Shown one piece after another: positions 17,148-24,452 of a stretch of 64,000 nt of DNA. Source of the stretch: Saccharopolyspora kobensis (GTDB lineage Bacteria > Actinomycetota > Actinomycetes > Mycobacteriales > Pseudonocardiaceae); the NCBI RefSeq assembly GCF_900108315.1, contig NZ_FNVB01000008.1, positions 299,547 to 363,546 of the forward strand, given 5' to 3'. The position numbers were made by a program, and so were the translations under genes. The notes under the pieces were generated by a model. It searched no databases. It saw only the letters and a list, made by a program, of their open reading frames with translations, and had not been told where the DNA came from. Position 1 is the stretch's first letter; each line of letters begins with the position of its first letter.

Positions 17148-18080
17148 TCACCGGCCTGGGCCGGGCTCGGCCTCCGGGGCTTCCACGAGCTTCACCCGGC
17201 TGACCCGCTCGTGCCAGCCCAGCGCGGCGACCATCACCACCACCAGCGCGAAACCGGCCCACTGCGTCGCGCTCAGCTCCGCGCCCAGCACGAACACCCC
17301 GATGATCGCCGCCGTCGCCGGGAACGACAGCTCCGCCAACGTCGCCCGCGCCGCGGGCGTGGTGCTCAGACCGACGTAGTACAGGCCCAGCGCCAGCAGC
17401 CCGGGGATCAGCGCCAGCAGCACCAGGCCGAACGCGTTGTCCCAGCCGACCGCCACCGGCGAGCCGCTGACCAGCAGGACCACCGCAGCCGCGGGCAGGC
17501 CGATGGAGAACCGCAGCGCGGTCACGTCCCGCGCCGGAATCCGGCGGCTGACGTACCGGCCCAGCACCGTGCCCGCCGCCCACAGCGCTGCCGCGCCCAG
17601 CGCCAGCAGCGCGGGCACCACCTGCGACACCTCGATGTGCAGCGGGTCTTCGAACGCCAGCAACCAGGCCCCGACCAGCGCCGGGACCGCGAACAGGAAG
17701 TAGCGCCCGGTCAACCGCTCGCGCAGCAACGCGTAGGACGCCACCGCGGCGAAGATCGGCTGCAGCTTCTGCAGGACCAGCGGCGTCACCGGATCGCCGC
17801 ACTTGAACGCGGTGGTGAACAGCGCGGTCGCCAGCGCCGACGAACCGATGCCGACGGTGATCATCGCGATGCGCTCGCGCGGCCCGCAGGCCAGCAGCGC
17901 GCGCCACGCGCGGGGCAGCAGCGGCGCCAGCAGCAGCACGATGATCACGTGCTCCCAGAACACCACGCTGGCCGAGGGCAGCGTCGTCGCGAGCGGTTGC
18001 CGCCAGAGCGCGTCGGTGCCCCACATCGCGGTGGCCAGCGCCACCAACCAAGTCCGGTCCGCACCCCGCGCCAACGCCAT
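17148..18080 (-). CDS. EamA-family (DMT) transporter
   Basis: A 310-residue protein from the ATG at 18080 with about ten hydrophobic segments in two EamA repeats. The first repeat contains WGTDALWRQP and TALFTTAFKCGDPVTPLVLQ; the second starts near residue 150 and contains YYVGLSTTPAARATLAELSF. These are drug/metabolite-type exporters of the inner membrane. The substrate is not predictable. The gene is monocistronic, convergent with mycP across the A-B-A hairpin composite, and divergent from the SodC-like gene. Confidence 0.88.
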   Translation of the reverse strand: MALARGADRTWLVALATAMWGTDALWRQPLATTLPSASVVFWEHVIIVLLLAPLLPRAWRALLACGPRERIAMITVGIGSSALATALFTTAFKCGDPVTPLVLQKLQPIFAAVASYALLRERLTGRYFLFAVPALVGAWLLAFEDPLHIEVSQVVPALLALGAAALWAAGTVLGRYVSRRIPARDVTALRFSIGLPAAAVVLLVSGSPVAVGWDNAFGLVLLALIPGLLALGLYYVGLSTTPAARATLAELSFPATAAIIGVFVLGAELSATQWAGFALVVVMVAALGWHERVSRVKLVEAPEAEPGPGR

Positions 18081-18258
18081 GCCGCCAACCTAACCGCGAA
18101 TCGATCTCGCATTCGCCCCGGTTCACATGACAGGACACCGCGCGCACCCCGTCCTAGGCTCGATCCGGAGAGCACCCACCTATGCCCGTGGCCGCGAGAT
18201 CGACATCACGGGCAGAATCGACACCGCTACAGCAGGTGACGGATAAGGACGGATACCC

Positions 18259-18900
18259 ATGCCCCAGCAGCGGACCCGACTGCTCAGTTCGATCCTCGGC
18301 GCGTGCGCGGCGGCCGCGCTGGTCGCGGGGTGCGGCGGCCAGCCCGCCGAGGAGGGCACTCCCGAGGAACACCCCCCGGGCCACGAGCAGGAGACCCCTG
18401 GCCAGGAGCAGCAGACCGCCGCGGCCGCGCGCACGACCGCGACCTACGGCTCCTTCACGCCGGACGCCAAGGCGGTCACCTACGACCCGGCCCTGGTCCC
18501 GGACGGCGCCAAGGTCGACCTGGCCTCCGAGCGGACCAACGGCAGCACCAAGATCACCGTCGAGCTCGAGGGCCTGGTGCCCAACCGCGAGTACGGCGCG
18601 CACGTGCACACCAAGCCCTGCGGCCCGACCGGTGAGGACGCCGGCCCGCACTTCCAGGAGAAGGCGGACCCGGTCAAGCCGTCGGTGGACCCGGCCTACG
18701 CGAACCCGCAGAACGAGGTGTGGCTGGACTTCCACACCGACGCGCAGGGCAAGGCGACCGCCACGACGGAGGGCAACTGGTCCTTCGACACCCGCCAGGA
18801 CGCGAAGTCGTTCGTGATCCACGAGAGCCACACCCACACCGAACCGGGCAAGGCGGGCACGGCCGGAGGCCGCCTGGCCTGCCTCAACGCCAAGTTCTGA
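18259..18900 (+). CDS. sodC: SodC-like superoxide dismutase family lipoprotein
   Basis: A 213-residue protein from the ATG at 18259 with an AAGGA ribosome site. The signal peptide ends in a lipobox (LVAGC), so it is lipid-anchored outside the membrane. After a Glu/Gln/Pro-rich spacer comes a Cu/Zn-SOD-like domain. Copper-site histidines are visible in AHVHTKPCG, GPHFQ and FVIHE, and the disulfide cysteines CG and ACLN are present. The zinc-binding loop is not of the classical form, as in other actinobacterial members, so activity may be copper-only. A U-tract terminator follows. Confidence 0.85.
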   Translation: MPQQRTRLLSSILGACAAAALVAGCGGQPAEEGTPEEHPPGHEQETPGQEQQTAAAARTTATYGSFTPDAKAVTYDPALVPDGAKVDLASERTNGSTKITVELEGLVPNREYGAHVHTKPCGPTGEDAGPHFQEKADPVKPSVDPAYANPQNEVWLDFHTDAQGKATATTEGNWSFDTRQDAKSFVIHESHTHTEPGKAGTAGGRLACLNAKF

Positions 18901-18922
18901 CCGTCCCCGCGGGGTGACGGTG

Positions 18923-18952
18923 GAGGGCGCTCGCGGGCGGGCGCCCTCTTTT
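18923..18952 (+). terminator. Rho-independent terminator after sodC
   Basis: GAGGGCGC pairs with GCGCCCTC around a ~10-nt GC-rich loop and is followed by TTTT. It is the clearest classical intrinsic terminator in the window. Confidence 0.9.
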
Positions 18953-18965
18953 CAGGCCCCATTCT

Positions 18966-18985
18966 TTAACTGACCACTCAGTTAA
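18966..18985. promoter_or_regulatory. Perfect 20-bp palindrome, putative TetR operator
   Basis: TTAACTGA, a 4-nt spacer CCAC, and TCAGTTAA form a perfect inverted repeat ending 17 bp before the TetR start codon. Its AT-rich arms stand out in GC-rich DNA, and the 20-bp length is typical of TetR operators. Autoregulation is likely. Confidence 0.8.
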
Positions 18986-19002
18986 TCTGCTAGCGTGACG
19001 GC

Positions 19003-19611
19003 ATGGCCCGGACCGCCGATCCCGAACGCGCCGCCGCGCGGCGCGACGCGATCATGCGCGCCGCGATCGCGCTGTTCGCGGAACAAGGCTTCGAGAGCAC
19101 CTCGGCCGCGGAGATCGCCAAGGCCGCCGGGCTGAGCTCGGGCAGCGTCTTCTACTACTTCGCGGACAAGCGGGCGGTGTTCCGCGCGCTCTTCGAACGG
19201 GACCTGCCCGCCGCCCGCGAGCTCGTGGCGCGGCACGCCACCGGTGACGACCCGGTGGCCTCGCTGCTGGCGATGGTGGACGTGCTGGCCGCGGACGCGA
19301 TGGATCCGCTGGCTCCCGGGATCATGGTCGAGCTCGTCCGGCAGGTGGGCAAGGACCCCGAACTCGCGCGGCTCATCACCGAGACCGCCGCGACCCAGCA
19401 CGCGGGCTTCGCCGCGCTGGTCGAACGCGGCATCCGCGCCGGCTCGATCGACCCGGCGCTGGATCCCGGCGAGGCCGCGCAGTGGATCCAGGTCGCCATC
19501 GACGGCGCGTTCCTCAACGCCGATCCCGACCACGATCCGCGCCCGATGCTGCGCCGGATGATCACCCGATTCCTCTCCCGACCGTGCGACCACGCCGGAG
19601 ACCACGCATGA
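19003..19611 (+). CDS. TetR-family transcriptional regulator
   Basis: A 202-residue protein from the ATG at 19003. Residues ~12-58 form the TetR helix-turn-helix (AIMRAAIALFAEQGFESTSA, GLSSGSVFYYFADKRAVFRA). The C-terminal half is a variable helical ligand domain. A perfect palindrome just upstream is its probable operator. Its stop overlaps an ATG of the downstream YqeB-like frame by 4 bp (ATGA), so the two are likely co-transcribed. Confidence 0.92.
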   Translation: MARTADPERAAARRDAIMRAAIALFAEQGFESTSAAEIAKAAGLSSGSVFYYFADKRAVFRALFERDLPAARELVARHATGDDPVASLLAMVDVLAADAMDPLAPGIMVELVRQVGKDPELARLITETAATQHAGFAALVERGIRAGSIDPALDPGEAAQWIQVAIDGAFLNADPDHDPRPMLRRMITRFLSRPCDHAGDHA

Positions 19612-19670
19612 CACCCCTTGCGTCAACAAGGGGGCAGGAGTCCTACTCAACCGCACCCCAGGGGACCGTG

Positions 19671-20426
19671 ATGCAACCCAGCCACCAGAAATCGCAAAGC
19701 GCGAGAACAACGCCAAACGCGACCACCGCTGAAAATTCCGGAGAGGCGGGACAGTCCACCACGCTCCGCCTCCAGAGCTCGGTGCTCTGGGCGCTGGGGA
19801 TCGGCTGCGGCGCGCTCGGTCTCGGCCTGGGCTTCCTGGCCAAGCCCCTGGTCAACTGGATCGTCGACCTGATCGGCGACGCCCCCGGCCCGCTGCGGCT
19901 GGCCGCCGAGCTGCCGACGGTCTGGGCGGTGCCGGTGCTGGCAGTCGTCGGCCTGCTCGCGGGCGCCTGGCTGGCGGCCGAGGCGAAGAAGGAGGCCTTG
20001 GAGCTGACCGTCGACCCGGCGGGCGTCCACCTCAAGCAGGACGGCGCCGAGCGGTACCTCCGGCGCGACCGGATCGACGCGGTGTTCCAGGACGGCAAGG
20101 AGCTGGTCTTCCTGGACGCGACCACCCGGCAGCTGGCCCGCCACAAGTCCTCCGACCTGTCGAAGAAGCAGGTCCGCGAGGCGTTCGAGCGCCACGGCTA
20201 CCCGTGGGCGGGCGCGGCCGACCCGCGCGAGAACGAGTTCCGCAAGTGGGTGGACGGCCGGCCGGGCCTGGACGAGGAGGCCAACGGCCTGCTCCGCGCC
20301 AGGGCCCGAGCCCTCACCGACAAGCAGCGCGGCGCGGCGGCCGACCTCGCCGACCAGCTCCAGGCCATCGGAGTGGTCCTGCGCGACCGCGACGACACCC
20401 AGCAGTACCGCCTGATCCCCGGCTAA
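19671..20426 (+). CDS. YqeB-like membrane protein
   Basis: A 251-residue protein from the ATG at 19671 (AGGGGA upstream). An earlier in-frame ATG at 19608 overlaps the TetR stop and would add 21 residues. Two hydrophobic segments lie at about residues 35-55 and 85-105 (VLWALGIGCGALGLGLGFLA; VPVLAVVGLLAGAWLA). A cytoplasmic domain follows (AGVHLKQDGAERYLRRDRID, AFERHGYPWAG). This matches my memory of actinobacterial YqeB-family proteins, whose function is unknown. Its coupling to the TetR gene suggests regulated expression. Confidence 0.7.
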   Translation: MQPSHQKSQSARTTPNATTAENSGEAGQSTTLRLQSSVLWALGIGCGALGLGLGFLAKPLVNWIVDLIGDAPGPLRLAAELPTVWAVPVLAVVGLLAGAWLAAEAKKEALELTVDPAGVHLKQDGAERYLRRDRIDAVFQDGKELVFLDATTRQLARHKSSDLSKKQVREAFERHGYPWAGAADPRENEFRKWVDGRPGLDEEANGLLRARARALTDKQRGAAADLADQLQAIGVVLRDRDDTQQYRLIPG

Positions 20427-21310
20427 GCGAGCTGCCGCCGCAAGGCGTCGTAGGTCGGCGCGAGCTCCCGCAGGATCCCGGCGGCCTCGCGGTCCTCACC
20501 GACGACCAGCGGATGCTGGAGCGAGCCGACCAACCGCGCCTGCTCGGAAGCCACGGTCGCGGCCCCGGTCAGCCCGATCCACTGCAAGCACGTCGCGGCG
20601 TCGGCCAGCCGCCGCGCGCCGACGCGGACCGCGAAGTGCACCAGGTGCCCGCGAAGATCATCGCCGCAACCGGATTCGACCTGCTCCGCCAGCGCGAGCG
20701 CGGCGGCCCCGCTGCCCGCCTCCTCGCGCAACCAGTGCCTGGCCCGGTCGAGCGACGCGCGGATGGCCGCCTCCGGCTCGACCCGCGCGGTCCGGCGGAA
20801 GTCCGCGCGCAGCGTGAACGGCTCGCCGTAGTCGACCGCGTCGGCCCGCCAAGCGGCGACGAAGTCCGCCACCGGCAGCCGCGAGTGCGGATAGCCCTGC
20901 GGATCGTGCAGGTGGACGTGGTCGCCGTCGATGCCGAGCACCACGACGTAGTGGTCGGCGCCGATCGGCCCGGTCATGCTCGGCTGGTACCGCAGGTGCC
21001 CCATCTCGACCGGCCCGACCATGACCGGCGCCACCGCCACCCGCTCGGCCAGCCGCGCCAGCGCGGCATCGGCCGAGCCGCCGCTGGTGGTCTCCGCGCT
21101 CCACCCGAAGGCCGCGAGCGCGTCGTCCACCCCGATCCCGGGATCCCACCCGGGCGGATCGAAGAACGGCAGCTCCGGCCCGGCGAGCTGCACGCCGAAC
21201 GGGCTCCCGGTCGCGGTCTCGACGACCCCGACCCCCGGAGCCTCGCGACCGAACATCATGACCAGGCAGCTGGAATAGCAGTAGGGACCAGATCCGGCAT
21301 AAGCGATCAC
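20423..21310 (-). CDS. Papain-fold (C39/BtrH_N-like) protein
   Basis: A 295-residue protein starting at the GTG at 21310 (MIAYAGSGPYCYSSCLVMMF). Longer starts up to 21436 would add an unstructured Ala/Arg-rich stretch and overlap the dusB start. A Cys in YCYSSC, a His in DHYVVVLGI and an Asp in HDPQGYP are spaced as in C39-like or BtrH N-terminal cysteine-peptidase folds, which include acyltransferases and peptidases. The C-terminal half is helical. It overlaps the YqeB stop by 4 bp in convergent orientation. The substrate is unknown. Confidence 0.65.
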   Translation of the reverse strand: MIAYAGSGPYCYSSCLVMMFGREAPGVGVVETATGSPFGVQLAGPELPFFDPPGWDPGIGVDDALAAFGWSAETTSGGSADAALARLAERVAVAPVMVGPVEMGHLRYQPSMTGPIGADHYVVVLGIDGDHVHLHDPQGYPHSRLPVADFVAAWRADAVDYGEPFTLRADFRRTARVEPEAAIRASLDRARHWLREEAGSGAAALALAEQVESGCGDDLRGHLVHFAVRVGARRLADAATCLQWIGLTGAATVASEQARLVGSLQHPLVVGEDREAAGILRELAPTYDALRRQLA

Positions 21311-21435
21311 CCCGTCAACCTGGCAGTTTTCGGGCCGAAACACCACACCCGGAGTCGCAGGCCGCCCCGCGCGACCCGCACGGCGGGCGGCACCCGGGCC
21401 GAGGGGGATGAAGGTCGTTTGGGGCGTCGGCGACA

Positions 21436-22584
21436 ATGGGGGGCGTGACCGCCACTTTGTCCAAGCCCGCCTTGAAGATCGGCCCGCACCAGGTCGATCC
21501 GCCGGTGGTGCTCGCGCCGATGGCCGGGATCACCAACGTCGCCTTCCGGCGGTTGTGCCGGGAGTACGGCGCCGGGCTCTACGTGTGCGAGATGATCACC
21601 AGCCGGGCGCTCGTCGAGCGGCATCCCAAGACGCTCGAGATGATCACCTTCGACCCCGACGAGCACCCGCGCTCCATGCAGCTCTACGGGGTCGACCCGG
21701 TGACCATGGGCAAGGCCGTGCAGATGATCGTCGACGAGAACCTCGCCGACCACGTCGACATGAACTTCGGCTGCCCCGTTCCGAAGGTGACCCGCAAGGG
21801 CGGCGGTTCCGCGCTGCCGTACAAGCGGCGGCTGTTCGCCGAGATCGTCCAGGCCGCCGTGCGCGCCGCCGAACCGGCCGGGATCCCGGTGACGGTGAAG
21901 TTCCGCATCGGCATCGACGACGACCACATCACCTACCTCGACGCGGGCCGGCTGGCCGAGGAGAACGGCGCGGCGGCGGTCGCGCTGCACGGCCGCACCG
22001 CGGCCCAGCGCTACTCGGGCACCGCGGACTGGACGGCCATCGCGCGGCTCAAGGAGCACGTCAAGACCATCCCGGTGCTCGGCAACGGCGACATCTTCAG
22101 CGCCGACGACGCGCTGCGGATGATGGCCGAGACCGGCTGCGACGGCGTCGTGGTCGGGCGCGGCTGCCTGGGCCGCCCGTGGCTGTTCCGCGACCTGCAG
22201 GCCGCCTTCGCCGGCGAGCCGATCCCGGAAGGGCCGAAGCTCGGCGAGGTCGCCGGAGTGCTCAAGCGGCACGCCGAGCTGCTGGCCGATCACATGGGCG
22301 AGGAGAAGGGCCTGCGCGACCTGCGCAAGCACATGTCGCAGTACCTGCGCGGCTTCCCGGTGGGCTCGGACCTGCGGCACCAGTTCGGCCTGGTGTCCAG
22401 CCTCGCGCAGCTGGACGACCTGCTGGCCGGTCTCGACCCGGACGTGCCGTTCCCGACCGACGCCGAGGGGCCGCGCGGCCGCCAGGGCTCGGCGGGCAAG
22501 GTGGTGCTGCCGGAGGGCTGGCTCGACGATCCCGACGACATCACCGTGCCCACCGCGGCGGAGATCGACCACAGCGGCGGCTGA
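21436..22584 (+). CDS. dusB: tRNA-dihydrouridine synthase DusB
   Basis: A 382-residue protein. An ATG at 21436 and a GTG at 21445 are both possible. Conserved Dus features are present in order: LAPMAGITNVAFRR (FMN site), EMITSRAL, the catalytic Cys in MNFGCPVPKVTRKGGG, VKFRIG, ALHGRTAAQRYSG, GNGDI and GVVVGRGCLGRPW. It reduces uridine to dihydrouridine in tRNA D-loops using FMN and NADPH. It is followed by a small lipoprotein gene 8 bp on. Confidence 0.93.
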   Translation: MGGVTATLSKPALKIGPHQVDPPVVLAPMAGITNVAFRRLCREYGAGLYVCEMITSRALVERHPKTLEMITFDPDEHPRSMQLYGVDPVTMGKAVQMIVDENLADHVDMNFGCPVPKVTRKGGGSALPYKRRLFAEIVQAAVRAAEPAGIPVTVKFRIGIDDDHITYLDAGRLAEENGAAAVALHGRTAAQRYSGTADWTAIARLKEHVKTIPVLGNGDIFSADDALRMMAETGCDGVVVGRGCLGRPWLFRDLQAAFAGEPIPEGPKLGEVAGVLKRHAELLADHMGEEKGLRDLRKHMSQYLRGFPVGSDLRHQFGLVSSLAQLDDLLAGLDPDVPFPTDAEGPRGRQGSAGKVVLPEGWLDDPDDITVPTAAEIDHSGG

Positions 22585-22592
22585 CCACCCAG

Positions 22593-23036
22593 ATGCCGAA
22601 AACCGTTGCGCGCGGCCGCTTCCGGCCGAGTGTCCTGATCGGAGCGTCGGTGCTCGCGACGGCGTGCGCGGCACCGCCGGAGGAGCCCGCCGCGGTCGGC
22701 ATGGTCGAGCGGTACTTCGCGGAGAACAACGCCGCGGCGCGGTCCGGGCCCGCGGCGCAGCAGGAGTTCTTCCGGCGCACGCAGCACCCCGACTTCACTG
22801 ACCTGAGCTGCGACCTCGGCGACACCGCGGTGGAGCTGGACCCGGCGATGTCCACCCTGCGCCCCGATCCCGGCTACGCCCCGGACGGCGTGGCGCCGCG
22901 CGGCGAAGTCTGGGTGGTCGGCGTGGAGGTGACGACCCGGACGGCGGGCACCGTCACCGGGCACCAGATCGGTTCGCAGCACCTCGTCGTGCTGGACGGG
23001 CGGCTCCGCGGGTTCGCCCCCTGCCCGAACGGATGA
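22593..23036 (+). CDS. Small putative lipoprotein
   Basis: A 147-residue protein from the ATG at 22593, starting 8 bp after dusB. A short basic N-terminus and hydrophobic stretch lead to a weak lipobox (ATAC) near residue 26. The mature part contains four further cysteine/tryptophan landmarks (LSCDLGD, EVWVVGVEV, FAPCPNG) but no domain I recognise. It was probably moved to the cell surface and co-transcribed with dusB. Confidence 0.65.
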   Translation: MPKTVARGRFRPSVLIGASVLATACAAPPEEPAAVGMVERYFAENNAAARSGPAAQQEFFRRTQHPDFTDLSCDLGDTAVELDPAMSTLRPDPGYAPDGVAPRGEVWVVGVEVTTRTAGTVTGHQIGSQHLVVLDGRLRGFAPCPNG

Positions 23037-23333
23037 CTGATTGCGTGATCAAATGCCGGTAACACCGCAGCGGGTCGGCTCCGATGAACCAGCAATGCGG
23101 TGGCGATACGTACGTGTTGCTCTGCTCGTCCGTGCGGGTGGGTCCGTTCCGTTTCGCTTCCACATCCACCGCGCGCCCGGTACACATCCTAGGCAGCTGG
23201 GGATTCGAACGATGCTCGTCAATTCGGGCTGGGCTAGGGGGTCAGCCGGTTGAGCGAATTGGGCGAGAGCCGAGTCAGACCAGCTCAAGCGATGCGTCAC
23301 ACCCGACGACACCACGGACGGGAGGTGAGTGCG

Positions 23334-24203
23334 ATGACCGGACTGCGCAACGGTTTCGCCGGACCAGAACCCCTGCGCGAGGGCGAAGCGCCTGTTCTCC
23401 CTCCCGGCCCGCGCACCCGCCAGGACCTGGCCAACGGGACCGGGATGGCGGATCTGCACGAATCGATCGCGAGCCTGCTGGCCTCGCGAGGCCAGTGGCG
23501 CCAGGCCTACCACCACCTGCGCTCGGCGCTGGACCTGCGCTCCAGCGCGGACGTGCCACGGGTGCCGGAGCAGCTGCGGCACGAGGTCAACCGGCTGCGC
23601 CGCGAGCACGCCGAAGCCCGCGAGCAGAGCCTGCGCGACAGCCTCACCGCCAGCTACAACCGCCGCTACCTGGACGAACGGCTGGCCGACCTGCTCACCG
23701 AGCACGCCGGCACCGGTGCCGGGCTCGCCATCGCGCTGGTCGACCTCGACTGGTTCAAGCAGGTCAACGACAACTACGGGCACCTGCTCGGCGACCGGGT
23801 GCTGCAACGGGTGGTCGACCTGCTGCAGAAAGCCCTGCCCAGCGGCGCGTTCTGCGCGCGCTACGGCGGGGAGGAATTCGTGCTCGTGCTGCCGGACATC
23901 GAGCCGGCGGCCGCGGTCGCGGTGTGCGAGACCGCCCGCTCCCTGGTGGAGACGTTCCCGTGGTCGCAGATGGCCCCGGGGCTGCGGGTGACGGTCAGCA
24001 TCGGCGTCGCGCACGAGCACACCGCCAGCGGGCCCGCGCCGGTCTCCGCCGAGCAGCAGTTGATCAGCGCGGACGCGCTGCTCTACGCCGCGAAGCAGTC
24101 GGGACGCAACGCGGTCGCCCACCGCACCGGTTCCGATGTCCGTTTGGCCGGGATTGCCGCCGAGCGACGAGGAACACACCCGCGAAAGGTGGCCGGTTAC
24201 TGA
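23334..24203 (+). CDS. GGDEF-domain diguanylate cyclase
   Basis: A 289-residue protein; the ATG at 23334 has GGAGG 8 nt upstream, while a GTG at 23325 is an alternative. No membrane segment or signal peptide is visible. An N-terminal helical part (residues ~30-105) resembles a tetratricopeptide-like sensor (LASRGQWRQAYHHLRSALDL). The GGDEF domain (about 105-265) has DSLTASYNRRYLDE, DLDWFKQVND and an intact active site RYGGEEF. It should make cyclic di-GMP in the cytosol. The usual RxxD inhibitory site is not obvious before the GGEEF. Confidence 0.9.
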   Translation: MTGLRNGFAGPEPLREGEAPVLPPGPRTRQDLANGTGMADLHESIASLLASRGQWRQAYHHLRSALDLRSSADVPRVPEQLRHEVNRLRREHAEAREQSLRDSLTASYNRRYLDERLADLLTEHAGTGAGLAIALVDLDWFKQVNDNYGHLLGDRVLQRVVDLLQKALPSGAFCARYGGEEFVLVLPDIEPAAAVAVCETARSLVETFPWSQMAPGLRVTVSIGVAHEHTASGPAPVSAEQQLISADALLYAAKQSGRNAVAHRTGSDVRLAGIAAERRGTHPRKVAGY

Positions 24204-24223
24204 TCGCACCTGCTCGGCGTCTC

Positions 24224-24250
24224 TCGGTGTAATCGAGAGTGTTTGCGCCG
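24224..24250 (+). terminator. Short hairpin after the GGDEF gene
   Basis: CTCTCG and CGAGAG enclose a 7-nt loop and are followed by TGTTTG. It lies about 20 bp past the GGDEF stop and is a weak but plausible terminator. Confidence 0.45.
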
Positions 24251-24452
24251 GTCAACGGCATAGCACGGTTGGCCGTATTAGACGAGACGCCACGATCGAT
24301 CGTGCACTGATTGTGAAGAAATTGTCGGTCCTATCGTCAGTTCGGGCGATCGGCCGTACTATCTCGGAGGCGCCGTCCGATACACGTCGGGGGGTATCGA
24401 GCGCGTCGGCATCGAGCAGACCGTTGGATTTCACTGGTGGGAGGGAAAACGC

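Noticed and set aside
19608..19670. Start of the YqeB-like gene at 19608
   Set aside because: The ATGA overlap with the TetR stop is attractive, but the extra residues are low in complexity and AGGGGA precedes the later ATG. The choice is not certain.
23190..23230. A tRNA-like GGGATTCGAAC segment
   Set aside because: Only the T-loop-like word is present; no acceptor, D or anticodon stems could be built around it.
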